Positions 55,180 to 64,000 of a stretch of DNA of 64,000 nt are shown piece by piece (position 1 is the stretch's first letter; every line of letters starts with the position of its first letter). Origin of the DNA: Photorhabdus akhurstii (GTDB lineage: Bacteria; Pseudomonadota; Gammaproteobacteria; Enterobacterales; Enterobacteriaceae). The translations under genes and the position numbers were made by a program. The stretch spans positions 124,001 to 188,000 of the forward strand of contig NZ_RCWE01000005.1 in NCBI RefSeq assembly GCF_018448925.1, written 5' to 3'. The notes under the pieces were generated by a model. It saw nothing but the letters and a program-made list of their open reading frames with translations, searched no databases and was not told where the DNA came from.

Positions 55180-56526
55180 ATGTCAGGCATTCAGGCACCA
55201 GTTAAATGCAAACTGGATAAGTATTTTAAATTGACCGAACGTGGCACAACGGTACGCCGTGAAATTCTGGCAGGGATCACAACTTTCTTGGCGATGGTTT
55301 ATTCAGTCATCGTTGTACCGGGAATGTTAGGGCAGGCAGGGTTTCCCCATACTGCTGTCTTTATTGCGACTTGTCTGGTTGCCGGTTTTGGTTCTTTGTT
55401 AATGGGGTTGTGGGTTAACTTGCCAATGGCAATTGGTTGTGCAATTTCGTTGACTGCATTTACTGCCTTTAGCTTGGTTTTAGGGCAGCAAATCACTATC
55501 CCGGTTGCACTCGGTGCGGTATTTCTGATGGGGTGTTTGTTTACGGTGATTTCTGTTACCGGTATTCGTTCCTGGATTTTACGCAATATACCAATGGGTA
55601 TTGCGCATGGTGCAGGGATTGGTATTGGACTGTTTTTGTTACTGATTGCGTCAAATGGTGTTGGTCTGGTCATTAAGAATCCACTGGAAGGTCTGCCTGT
55701 TGCTCTGGGATCGTTCACCTCTTTTCCGGTTGTGATGACTCTGCTTGGGCTGGCTGTTATTTTTGGCCTGGAAAAATTGAAAGTTCCCGGTGGTGTGTTG
55801 TTAGTGATCGTGGTGATTTCTGTTATTGGGCTGATTTTTGATCCGGCAGTGAAATATCAAGGGTTTTTTAAGGTACCAAGTCTGGGCGATGACGGTCTGT
55901 CCTTGATTTTTAGTATGGATATTATCGGGGCTTTGCAGCCAATTGTGTTACCTAGTGTGTTGGCGTTGGTAATGACTGCGGTGTTTGATGCCACCGGTAC
56001 CATCCGTGCAGTAGCAGGGCAAGGGAATCTGTTGGATAAAGGCGGGCAGATTATTAATGGCAGTAAAGCGCTAACTGCCGATTCGGTTAGTAGCATTTTT
56101 GCCGGTGCTATCGGTGCTTCCCCGGCTGCGGTATATATCGAATCAGCCGCGGGTACCGCAGCCGGTGGTAAAACAGGTTTAACCGCAACAGTTGTCGGTA
56201 TCCTGTTTCTGTTAATTTTGTTCTTTTCTCCACTTTCCTATCTTGTACCGGCGTATGCCACGGCGCCGGCGCTGATGTATGTTGGTTTGCTGATGCTGAG
56301 TAATGTCAGAAAGCTGGATTTCGATGATTTTGTTGGGGCGATGTCCGGTATGCTCTGTGCGGTCTTTATTGTCCTGACCTGCAATATTGTAACCGGTATT
56401 ATGTTGGGTTTCAGTTCGCTGGTTGTTGGTCGTATCTGTTCCGGTGAATGGCGCAAATTGAATATCGGTACAGTGGTAATTACGATCGCTTTAGTAGCAT
56501 TTTATGCTGGTGATTGGGCTATTTGA
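55180..56526 (+). CDS. ghxP: Guanine/hypoxanthine permease
   Basis: A 448-aa NCS2 (AzgA-like) purine:H+ symporter matching E. coli GhxP (YjcD) throughout. Signatures are [60 protein letters not shown] (substrate-site helix 8) and [20 protein letters not shown] (helix 10 region). An in-frame ATG at 55156 would add eight residues, but AGGGG precedes ATG 55180, which gives the same N-terminal length as E. coli. Followed by a hairpin at 56536-56569. Confidence 0.93.
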   Translation: MSGIQAPVKCKLDKYFKLTERGTTVRREILAGITTFLAMVYSVIVVPGMLGQAGFPHTAVFIATCLVAGFGSLLMGLWVNLPMAIGCAISLTAFTAFSLVLGQQITIPVALGAVFLMGCLFTVISVTGIRSWILRNIPMGIAHGAGIGIGLFLLLIASNGVGLVIKNPLEGLPVALGSFTSFPVVMTLLGLAVIFGLEKLKVPGGVLLVIVVISVIGLIFDPAVKYQGFFKVPSLGDDGLSLIFSMDIIGALQPIVLPSVLALVMTAVFDATGTIRAVAGQGNLLDKGGQIINGSKALTADSVSSIFAGAIGASPAAVYIESAAGTAAGGKTGLTATVVGILFLLILFFSPLSYLVPAYATAPALMYVGLLMLSNVRKLDFDDFVGAMSGMLCAVFIVLTCNIVTGIMLGFSSLVVGRICSGEWRKLNIGTVVITIALVAFYAGDWAI

Positions 56527-56535
56527 TTGATTAAG

Positions 56536-56569
56536 AAGTGCGTAAGCGGTGTTCACCCCTGCGCACTTT
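56536..56569 (+). terminator. Probable terminator after ghxP
   Basis: AAGTGCG and CGCACTT form a stem with a 19-nt loop (with further GGTG/CACC pairing inside), followed by a short T-rich stretch. Confidence 0.5.
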
Positions 56570-56799
56570 GCCATTTCTTGCGATTACTTTTAAATCCTCA
56601 ATTATTTCCCCCGCTATTTATCTGATTAGTTTACAATATTCTTGCAATTCTTTCGGATACGGCTCCATGTGTATCTACCTTTTTCGATTGATTCAGTTAT
56701 TTTAGTCTTAAGATTTATTCTCACTGTTTTTGTGTTAACGGGAAGAAAGAGAGTTTCAATCTGTATACCAACGGTTCTTAGGTAAATTGTAAGGGCAAC

Positions 56800-58449
56800 A
56801 TGGAAATATTCTTTACTATTCTGATCTTGATTTTGGTGGTTTCAGTTTCTGGCGTTCTGACTAAAGTGATTCCGTTCCGCATACCTCTGCCGTTAATGCA
56901 GATTGCAATGGGAGCATTGCTGGCTTGGCCACACTTTGGCTTACATGTTACTTTTAATCCTGAGCTATTCCTCGTTCTGCTAATTCCTCCTTTGTTATTC
57001 GTTGATGGCTGGAAAATGCCAACCAGAGAGTTTTTCCAGTACGGACGGGAAATTTTTATACTGATGCTGGTATTGGTGTTGGTTACTGTTGTCGGTATTG
57101 GTTATCTGATTTACTGGCTGATGCCAGGCATTCCGTTAATTGCTGCTTTTGCCCTTGCTGCTGTGCTATCGCCAACAGATGCGGTGGCTTTATCATCCAT
57201 TGTCGGAAAAAGGCGCATGCCTAAGCGCATGATGAATGTGATGGAAGGGGAAGCGTTAATGAACGATGCTTCCGGCCTGGTAGCCTTAAAGTTCGCTGTA
57301 GCGATAGCAATGGGAACGATGGCATTTTCTGTTACTGGCATGACCATAGAATTCGTCAAGGTTGCTATTGGCGGTTTGTTATCCGGTATTGCAGTAACTT
57401 GGTTGTACAGTAAATCCCTGCGCTTAATGAATCGTTGGAGCGGTGGCGATCCGGCAACCCAAATTGTGTTCATGTTGCTGTTGCCGTTTGCTTCTTATTT
57501 GATTGCAGAACATATTGGCGTTTCCGGTATCCTTGCTTCGGTTGCCGCGGGTATGACGATCAGTAAATCTGGGGTCATCCGTAATGCTCCGTTGGCAATG
57601 CGTTTGCGTGCTGATAGTGTCTGGTCAATGCTGGCGTTCGTGTTTAACGGTTTGGTGTTTATCATGTTGGGCCTGCAACTGCCGGGGATCTGGCAAACTT
57701 CCGTTATACAGGCAGAAATTGATCCAACTGTTGAAACCTGGATGTTGTTCGCCGCAGTCGCAGTGATTTATGGCGCCCTTCTACTGCTGCGTTTCTGCTG
57801 GTTATGGTTGATGAAGAATATCAGCAAAGTTTTTATGAAAAAAAATCCACTGAATTTTGCGACTTATACCACTCGTGAATTATGGCTGGCATCTTTTGCC
57901 GGAGTTCGTGGAGCAATCACGCTTGCTGGCGCACTGTCTGTACCTCTGTTTCTGGCGGATGGTACGCCATTCCCGGCTCGTTATCAGCTTATCTTTATTG
58001 CCGCAGGAGTCATTCTGTTCTCGTTGTTAATTGGAGTTCTCTCTTTGCCATTCCTGTTACGGGGCATTCAAGCTTCTGATAAAGAGGCAGATATCAGTGA
58101 GGTACGAATGGCGCGGGCAGCGATGGCGGAAGTGGCGATTGTCAGTATGAATAAGATGGAAGAGCGTCTTTCTGCTAGTCCCGAAGAGCAATTGGATGCT
58201 GAGGTTATTACTGAAGTTGCTTCTAGGGTAATTGGTTATTTGCGTCGCCGTACTGTGGGGCAGGATGAGATAGAACATAACTTGCTAGTGGAAGATTTGG
58301 AACGTCGTTTTCGTCTGACCGCATTGAGGGCAGAGCGTGGTGAGTTGTATCATCTGCGTGCAACCAGAAAAATCAGTAATGAGACATTGCAAACCTTACT
58401 GCATGATTTGGATTTACTGGAAGCTCTGCTGGTACAGAAAGAGCACTGA
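56800..58449 (+). CDS. yjcE: Na+/H+ exchanger family protein YjcE
   Basis: A 549-aa CPA1-type monovalent cation/proton antiporter. It has about twelve helices with the ion-site motif GEALMNDASGLVALKFAVAI near residue 152 and ALAAVLSPTDAVALSSIVGK near 118, then SFAGVRGAITLAGALSVPLF near 365. A cytoplasmic C-terminal tail of about 130 residues is helical (RKISNETLQTLLHDLDLLEA). Gene order ghxP-yjcE is as in E. coli. Exact cation uncertain. Confidence 0.92.
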   Translation: MEIFFTILILILVVSVSGVLTKVIPFRIPLPLMQIAMGALLAWPHFGLHVTFNPELFLVLLIPPLLFVDGWKMPTREFFQYGREIFILMLVLVLVTVVGIGYLIYWLMPGIPLIAAFALAAVLSPTDAVALSSIVGKRRMPKRMMNVMEGEALMNDASGLVALKFAVAIAMGTMAFSVTGMTIEFVKVAIGGLLSGIAVTWLYSKSLRLMNRWSGGDPATQIVFMLLLPFASYLIAEHIGVSGILASVAAGMTISKSGVIRNAPLAMRLRADSVWSMLAFVFNGLVFIMLGLQLPGIWQTSVIQAEIDPTVETWMLFAAVAVIYGALLLLRFCWLWLMKNISKVFMKKNPLNFATYTTRELWLASFAGVRGAITLAGALSVPLFLADGTPFPARYQLIFIAAGVILFSLLIGVLSLPFLLRGIQASDKEADISEVRMARAAMAEVAIVSMNKMEERLSASPEEQLDAEVITEVASRVIGYLRRRTVGQDEIEHNLLVEDLERRFRLTALRAERGELYHLRATRKISNETLQTLLHDLDLLEALLVQKEH

Positions 58450-58654
58450 TATCTTGTAGTTTGTTGGTGGTTACGACAATCTTGCGAATCACTTTATTCA
58501 GCCTGATCGGTGAATATCTCACTTGTCAGGTTGATAGCTGATTTGTGGTGTTTACTCGTGTTTGGCTGGTGGCATGAGTTTTTGCATCATAGATACCGGA
58601 ACCCCCTGGCAATAATGAATAATACGTTGGTTCCGGTGGAATGGTTGGTAAAAT

Positions 58655-59611
58655 TTACCATTGGAGGGAGTTTGGTTGCTGCGTTGTTCTGGGGTCATCG
58701 ACGTTTAATTTTGCAATTCCTTTTACGAATGGCAGATTATCCATCGCGTGTTGACGAGCGGAATGGATAAATGCGTCAGTTTCAGGCTGATACTGCTCGC
58801 CTTCACGAACGGCAGCGTACAATCTGCTCCATAAACCTTCTCCCAGTGTCTTAGTTACCACTAACCCTTGCCTTTCAAATGTCTCAACAACCCAATGTGG
58901 TAGGGCTGCGATTCCCATGCGGGCAGCGACCATTTGGATCAGTAACAGCGTGTTATCCACATTTTTCAACGTAGGGGCAACCCCCGCAGGCTGTAAGAAA
59001 CGCCGCCAGATATCGAATCGCTGACGCTGAACGGGGTAGATCATCAAGGTTTCATCAATTAAATCTTTTGGCTGAATGTGCAATTTATTTGCCAGAGGGT
59101 GATCCGGAGCGACAACCAGTTTGACCTCATAATCAAATAGCGGTGTGTAGTGCAAATGACTCTCCGGGAGAATATCTGATGTTAAAACGACATCCAATTC
59201 TCGTTGCAGTAATGCTGGCTGTGGATCAAAAGTGACGCCGGATTTGAAATCCACATTGACTTGGGGCCAGGTTGCTCGGAAATGCTTGAGTGCCGGTGTC
59301 AGCCATTGAATACAACTATGGCATTCAATGGCGATACGCAGATTTGTTTGGCCCGGCTCTTTACATTCGCGGAGCGCGTTTTGAACCAGAGGGAGCACTT
59401 GTTCTGCTAGTCGTAATAAAATTTCACCCTGTGGCGTGAAGCGAAGCGGTTGACTTTTACGGATGAACAACCGGAAGCCGAGGCGATGTTCAAGATCGCT
59501 GAACTGATGAGACAAAGCGGATTGTGTTTGATGCAGATGGTTGGCTGCCGCCGCTAATGAACCGTAATGACTCAATGATTGTAGTGTTTTTAGATGTTTT
59601 ATTTCGATCAT
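58655..59611 (-). CDS. metR: LysR-type regulator MetR
   Basis: A 318-aa homocysteine-responsive activator of metE and other methionine genes. The N-terminal HTH is in [20 protein letters not shown] and [20 protein letters not shown]; the effector domain includes [17 protein letters not shown]. It is divergent from metE with a 108-bp shared control region, the standard arrangement. Confidence 0.96.
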   Translation of the reverse strand: MIEIKHLKTLQSLSHYGSLAAAANHLHQTQSALSHQFSDLEHRLGFRLFIRKSQPLRFTPQGEILLRLAEQVLPLVQNALRECKEPGQTNLRIAIECHSCIQWLTPALKHFRATWPQVNVDFKSGVTFDPQPALLQRELDVVLTSDILPESHLHYTPLFDYEVKLVVAPDHPLANKLHIQPKDLIDETLMIYPVQRQRFDIWRRFLQPAGVAPTLKNVDNTLLLIQMVAARMGIAALPHWVVETFERQGLVVTKTLGEGLWSRLYAAVREGEQYQPETDAFIHSARQHAMDNLPFVKGIAKLNVDDPRTTQQPNSLQW

Positions 59612-59623
59612 GAGAAACCTTCA
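59611..59623. promoter_or_regulatory. MetR-like site overlapping the metR start
   Basis: TGAGAAACCTTCA fits the MetR consensus TGAA-N5-TTCA with one mismatch. It begins at the first base of the metR start codon, so it could serve autoregulation as well as metE activation. Confidence 0.45.
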
Positions 59624-59683
59624 GGATGATAATGAATAAATTGCGCTTGTGGTTTATACCTTACCTGTTGATTATGGATGTGT

Positions 59684-59699
59684 AAACATCTAGACGGCT
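59684..59699. promoter_or_regulatory. Tandem MetJ boxes between metR and metE
   Basis: AAACATCT and AGACGGCT match the Met box AGACGTCT at 6/8 and 7/8 positions, directly adjacent as MetJ requires, about 20 bp before metE. Confidence 0.75.
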
Positions 59700-59719
59700 A
59701 AAAATGACGGGATAATGAA

Positions 59720-61996
59720 ATGACGATTATTAATCACACACTTGGCTTTCCACGTATCGGTTTGAAAAGAGAACTCAAAAAGGCTCAGGAGAACTATTGG
59801 GCAGGGAAAATTTCTCAGCAAGAATTATTGGAAACTGGCCGTGAGTTACGTGCCCGTCACTGGGAACAACAGAAGCAGGCTGGTGTTGATTTAGTGCCGG
59901 TTGGTGATTTCGCTTGGTATGATCATGTTCTAACCACTAGTTTACTGCTCGGTAATGTGCCGCCGCGTCACCAGAATCCAGATGGCACGATTGATCTAGA
60001 TACACTGTTCCGTATTGCTCGCGGTCGTGCGCCGACGGGTGAACCTGCCGCCGCCGCAGAAATGACTAAATGGTTTAATACTAACTACCACTATATTGTG
60101 CCGGAATTTCAGCAAGGGCAGGAATTTAAACTGAGTTGGACTCAGTTACTAGAAGAAGTAGATGAAGCGTTGGCTCTGGGTCATCAAGTGAAACCAGTTT
60201 TACTGGGGCCGGTAACTTACCTGTGGCTGGGTAAAGTAAAAGGTCAGGTATTTGATCGTCTCTCTTTATTGAAAGATATTCTTCCTGTTTATCAGCAAGT
60301 ATTAGCTGAGTTAGCTAGACGGGGTATCGAGTGGGTTCAGATCGATGAACCTGCGTTGGTACTGGAACTGCCAGCAGAGTGGTTAGCCGCTTATCCGGTT
60401 GCTTATCAGGCGCTTCAAGGACAGGTTAAATTATTGCTGACTACCTATTTCGATAGCGTTGGTCACAATCTAGAAACGATCAAATCCTTGCCGGTACACG
60501 GGCTGCATGTGGATCTGGTTGCTGGTCAAGATGATATCGCGCAACTAAATGAGTCATTGCCAAAAGAGTGGGTACTTTCCCTTGGCGTGATTAATGGTCG
60601 TAATGTATGGCGTGCTGATTTAACCGCTAAACATCAGTTGATTAAGCCATTGGTAGATAGCCGTACATTGTGGATCGGTTCTTCCTGTTCTCTTCTGCAC
60701 AGTCCTATTGATTTGAATGATGAGACTGCGCTTGATGCCGAGGTGAAAAGCTGGTTTGCGTTCGCATTGCAGAAATGTGAAGAGTTAGCCTTGCTGGCTG
60801 CGGCATTGAATCAGCCAGAAGGCGGTAAACAAGCGGAATTGGATGCTTACAGTGCGCCAATCCGCGCCCGTCGTGAATCTAAACGGGTAAATAATCAGGC
60901 TGTTACTGAACGCCTTGCAGCGATTAATCCACAGGACAGCGAGCGTAATCAGCCATATCCACAGCGTGCGGAAATACAGCGTCAGCGCTATAACTTGCCA
61001 TTGTGGCCGACAACAACCATTGGATCGTTCCCGCAAACGACGGAAATCCGCGGCTTGCGTTTGGATTTCAAAAAAGGCCGGGTAGATGGCGCCAGCTATC
61101 GCACCAATATCTGTGAACATATTAAGCAGGCAATTAACGAACAGGAACGTTTAGGATTAGATGTATTGGTTCATGGCGAAGCTGAACGTAACGACATGGT
61201 GGAGTACTTCGGTGAACACCTCGACGGTTTTGTCTTTACGCAGAATGGTTGGGTTCAGAGCTATGGTTCCCGCTGCGTTAAGCCACCGGTGATTATTGGC
61301 GACGTCAGCCGTCCTGAAGCTATCACGGTAGAATGGGCTAAATATGCTCAATCACTAACGGAGAAACCTGTCAAAGGGATGTTAACCGGTCCGGTGACGA
61401 TTCTCTGTTGGTCATTCCCAAGGGAGGATGTCAGCCGTGAGACGATTGCTAAGCAGATTGCATTGGCGCTGCGTGATGAAGTGGACGATTTGCAAGAGGC
61501 GGGTATTGGTATCATCCAGATTGATGAGCCAGCATTGCGGGAAGGTTTACCACTGCGCCGGGAAGAGTGGCAGGCTTATCTTAATTGGGCAGTAGAGGCA
61601 TTTAAATTGAATGCTGCAATTGCTAAAGATGGCACACAGATTCACACTCATATGTGTTATTGCGAGTTCAATGACATCATGCCTTCCATCGCAGCATTAG
61701 ATGCGGACGTGATTACCATTGAAACTTCCCGTTCAGATATGGAGTTGTTGGATTCATTCGAAAACTTCTCTTATCCGAATGAGATCGGGCCGGGTGTTTA
61801 TGACATTCATTCACCTAACGTACCTAGTGTTGAATGGATTGAAGCATTGCTACGTAAAGCGGCTGATCGTATTCCAGTCGAACGCTTGTGGGTTAACCCG
61901 GATTGTGGTTTGAAAACCCGAGGTTGGACTGAAACTCGCCAGTCACTGGCAAACATGGTACAAGCGGCGAAACGTCTTCGTGAATCAGTGAAATAA
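59720..61996 (+). CDS. metE: Cobalamin-independent methionine synthase
   Basis: A 758-aa zinc enzyme transferring a methyl group from 5-methyltetrahydropteroyl-tri-glutamate to homocysteine. The N-terminal domain begins [20 protein letters not shown], and the catalytic C-terminal barrel begins [18 protein letters not shown]. Zinc ligands are in [10 protein letters not shown] (His, Cys), the Glu in [13 protein letters not shown] and the Cys in [11 protein letters not shown]. Full length, with MetJ boxes upstream and a strong terminator downstream. Confidence 0.97.
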   Translation: MTIINHTLGFPRIGLKRELKKAQENYWAGKISQQELLETGRELRARHWEQQKQAGVDLVPVGDFAWYDHVLTTSLLLGNVPPRHQNPDGTIDLDTLFRIARGRAPTGEPAAAAEMTKWFNTNYHYIVPEFQQGQEFKLSWTQLLEEVDEALALGHQVKPVLLGPVTYLWLGKVKGQVFDRLSLLKDILPVYQQVLAELARRGIEWVQIDEPALVLELPAEWLAAYPVAYQALQGQVKLLLTTYFDSVGHNLETIKSLPVHGLHVDLVAGQDDIAQLNESLPKEWVLSLGVINGRNVWRADLTAKHQLIKPLVDSRTLWIGSSCSLLHSPIDLNDETALDAEVKSWFAFALQKCEELALLAAALNQPEGGKQAELDAYSAPIRARRESKRVNNQAVTERLAAINPQDSERNQPYPQRAEIQRQRYNLPLWPTTTIGSFPQTTEIRGLRLDFKKGRVDGASYRTNICEHIKQAINEQERLGLDVLVHGEAERNDMVEYFGEHLDGFVFTQNGWVQSYGSRCVKPPVIIGDVSRPEAITVEWAKYAQSLTEKPVKGMLTGPVTILCWSFPREDVSRETIAKQIALALRDEVDDLQEAGIGIIQIDEPALREGLPLRREEWQAYLNWAVEAFKLNAAIAKDGTQIHTHMCYCEFNDIMPSIAALDADVITIETSRSDMELLDSFENFSYPNEIGPGVYDIHSPNVPSVEWIEALLRKAADRIPVERLWVNPDCGLKTRGWTETRQSLANMVQAAKRLRESVK

Positions 61997-62010
61997 CTCA
62001 TCCAACAATT

Positions 62011-62045
62011 TGCCTGTCACCTTTAATTGGTGACAGGCATTTTTC
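62011..62045 (+). terminator. metE terminator
   Basis: TGCCTGTCACC and GGTGACAGGCA form a perfect 11-bp stem with a 7-nt loop, followed by TTTTTC, 14 bp after the metE stop codon. Confidence 0.92.
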
Positions 62046-62240
62046 ATAAAATAATCTTTTTTTCTTGCAGTAGTGCATAGTGATGCGAGCTTAGCCGAGA
62101 TCTTTTCTATTACCAAACTTTTAGTAACTTATATATGCCATATTGGTATTTGTAAAAGTACATTTTATTAACAAAATAACTCGGGTATTAACAAGATGGA
62201 AGCATTGTAATAGAAACTTAATAATTAAAGAGAGGATTAT

Positions 62241-63074
62241 ATGGATGTTAATAAGTTGCAAGGTAAGAAAAGTAGCTCTCGAAGAAATTTTTTGAAAAGT
62301 AGCGCTGCTATTACGGCGACTGCTGCGCTTGCTCCGATGAGTTTAGCTCGTGCGGAAGCAAAATTATCATCACAACATGGAATAGGCATATGTACGCTTG
62401 CGCCAGAGCAGATATCAGGGCCGTATTTCCGAAATGATAAAATTGTAAGAAGGGATATTACTGATTCAGAATTAGGAATACCTTTTTTATTGAAAATTAC
62501 TGTCATGGATGAAAAAACATGTAAACCCGTTGATAATTTATTTGTTGATATCTGGCATTGTAATAGTCGGGGGAAATATTCCGGTTGGACTTATATCAGC
62601 CCCGATGTAGTACCTAACGTTGAGGGAATAGCTTCTGCCAATAGAACTGATGATAAAAGTTTTCTAAGAGGAGCTCAACCATCGGATAAAAATGGGGTAG
62701 TTAATTTTACGACTATTTATCCCGGCTTTTATGCTGGTAGAGCGACTCATATTCATATTGCAATCAGAAAATTGAGCACAAATATAACTGACAAAGAGCA
62801 TTTTGCTTTCGTGGGGCAAATGTATTTTCCAGAAGAGATCAATTCAGAGGTTTATAAATATGATCTGTATTCAAAACGGAGGGTAATCAGAACTAAAAAT
62901 AATGAGGATACATATTTTAAAAATATGAATGGTCATCTCTCAGAAATAAAAATAACAAAAATAGACGAATATGATATTAACCGTGGGATACTGGGTGAAA
63001 TAATTCTATCAATAGACTTGGACAATGTGTCTAATTTTATAACTAAAGATGATTTATATTCCCATACGGTATGA
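62241..63074 (+). CDS. Tat-exported intradiol ring-cleavage dioxygenase-like protein
   Basis: A 277-aa protein with a twin-arginine signal (SSRRNFLKSSAAITATAALA, cleavage after SLARAEA) and a protocatechuate 3,4-dioxygenase-type beta fold. Candidate Fe(III) ligands are the Tyr in IWHCNSRGKYSGW, the Tyr in TIYPGFYAGRATHIHIAI and the two His of THIHI. GAGAGGA precedes the ATG. Most intradiol dioxygenases are cytosolic; export implies folding with its metal before secretion. Substrate unknown. Upstream is the metE terminator, so it has its own promoter. Confidence 0.82.
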   Translation: MDVNKLQGKKSSSRRNFLKSSAAITATAALAPMSLARAEAKLSSQHGIGICTLAPEQISGPYFRNDKIVRRDITDSELGIPFLLKITVMDEKTCKPVDNLFVDIWHCNSRGKYSGWTYISPDVVPNVEGIASANRTDDKSFLRGAQPSDKNGVVNFTTIYPGFYAGRATHIHIAIRKLSTNITDKEHFAFVGQMYFPEEINSEVYKYDLYSKRRVIRTKNNEDTYFKNMNGHLSEIKITKIDEYDINRGILGEIILSIDLDNVSNFITKDDLYSHTV

Positions 63075-63318
63075 CCGGTTTTATTGAATAAACTAAATTT
63101 CAATGTAATAACAGCCGAAATTATAAAGTAACCTATGTAAATGGTGTGCTGATTAATAATTTAATAAAGTATCAGGTACTTGATATTTGCATACGGATAT
63201 TGTGCAGGCACAGAGAGGATTATCTTTACTGTTTGATTGATATTATCAGTAGAGCATACTGTCTGTGCCTGTCATTTTCTCAGCGGAAAACTTTCAGTCC
63301 CACAAGCGGAATGTCAAA

Positions 63319-63975
63319 TTAATGAGTTGCGCCTCCATTAACGGTGATATCTTCACTGTTTTTTAATGCTTCATCGATAGCAATTTCCAGTGCGGTTATA
63401 ACTGTTTCTAGGGCCATGCTCGGAGCACCTGAATACCGAGCTGCTTGTTCAGGCAGATAAGGAATATGGATAAATCCACCGCGTATTTCAGGATTGGAGC
63501 ATGCTAAATGATGCAACAAGCCGTACATGGCGTGGTTACAAACAAAAGTGCCTGCGGTTTGTGAAATGGAGGCAGGGATTCCTGCTTCACGCAAACCCTT
63601 GACTATCGCATTGATCGGTAACGTGGCGAAGTAGGCGGCAGGGCCTGTTGTGACTATGGGGGTATTGATAGGTTGATTGCCTTGATTATCAGGAATACTA
63701 GCGTCATTGATATTAATTGCCACGCGTTCCACGGTAATATTTGGTCTACCGCCTGCCTGTCCTACGGCAATGACCAGATCAGGTTGTACATCATCAATAG
63801 CAGCATACAGACAAGCTAGGGAGACGTCGAACACACATGGAAGCTGACGCGCTTCAACGCGGGCTCCACATAATTCTCGCCCCTGTAATTGTTTGGCTGC
63901 TTCCCAGGATGGATTAATCGTTTCTTTGTCGAAAGGTTCGAAACCTGTAATTAAAACTGTTTTTTGTGTCGTCAT
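63319..63975 (-). CDS. pcp: Pyrrolidone-carboxylate peptidase
   Basis: A 218-aa C15 cysteine peptidase that removes N-terminal pyroglutamate. The catalytic triad is visible: Glu in [12 protein letters not shown] near residue 81, Cys in [15 protein letters not shown] near 144, and His in [12 protein letters not shown] near 168. [17 protein letters not shown] is the family N-terminal signature. Full length, single gene on the minus strand. Confidence 0.95.
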   Translation of the reverse strand: MTTQKTVLITGFEPFDKETINPSWEAAKQLQGRELCGARVEARQLPCVFDVSLACLYAAIDDVQPDLVIAVGQAGGRPNITVERVAININDASIPDNQGNQPINTPIVTTGPAAYFATLPINAIVKGLREAGIPASISQTAGTFVCNHAMYGLLHHLACSNPEIRGGFIHIPYLPEQAARYSGAPSMALETVITALEIAIDEALKNSEDITVNGGATH

Positions 63976-64000
63976 CGATAGTGCCCTAATTATGATAGAA

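Noticed and set aside
58510-58770. GTG-started 86-aa hydrophobic ORF after yjcE
   Set aside because: No ribosome site, unlikely composition (WWHEFLHHRYRN), and it overlaps the 3' end of the well-supported metR gene by 116 bp.

Overview
The window looks like a chromosome segment of Photorhabdus (Enterobacterales, Morganellaceae), close to P. laumondii/luminescens. The evidence is enterobacterial core gene order, a TccC toxin-complex subunit of the Photorhabdus type, two ERIC repeats, a moderately AT-rich base composition and many decayed insertion sequences. Identifications rest on reading the translations and recalled family features; no database search was possible.

Layout. 1-8.4 kb: nrdD (5' part), ridA, pyrI, an inserted DUF819-type membrane gene, pyrB with its pyrL leader and attenuator, argI with tandem ARG boxes, and rraB. 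This matches the E. coli 96-min region except that pyrB and pyrI are pulled apart. 8.5-16 kb is an accessory block: a tccC toxin gene with an unrecognised C-terminal effector domain, an orphan 126-aa gene, and a polar amino-acid (probably cystine) ABC transporter with two paralogous binding proteins. 16.4-25.7 kb is core again: valS, holC, pepA, lptF-lptG, ampH and tRNA-Leu(CAA).

25.7-48.1 kb reads as a decayed genomic island at the leucine tRNA. A broken tyrosine-recombinase gene follows the tRNA, and a 17-bp copy of the tRNA 3' end (16/17) lies at 48.11 kb. The island carries a complete Qat anti-phage defence operon (qatABCD: KAP ATPase, QatB, QueC-like enzyme, TatD nuclease), dead IS5-, IS66- and IS3-type elements, a DUF3892 gene and a complete, GC-richer ferric citrate system fecIRABCDE. 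45.3-51.5 kb is very AT-rich and built from a duplicated block of about 1.2-1.5 kb. One copy holds 15 perfect 9-bp repeats and the other 10 perfect 8-bp repeats. Between the copies lie a truncated coiled-coil gene, transposase scraps and a 2-oxoglutarate/Fe(II) oxygenase followed by a truncated short-chain dehydrogenase.

52-64 kb returns to ordinary genes: a TauE/TSUP permease, an MFS transporter, a ccdAB toxin-antitoxin pair, ghxP with a PurR-like box, yjcE, divergent metR/metE with MetJ boxes, a Tat-exported intradiol-dioxygenase-like protein, and pcp.

The items most worth follow-up are the TccC C-terminal domain, the Qat operon on the tRNA island with its att-like scar, the duplicated repeat block, and the near-identical palindrome upstream of both cystine-transporter units.
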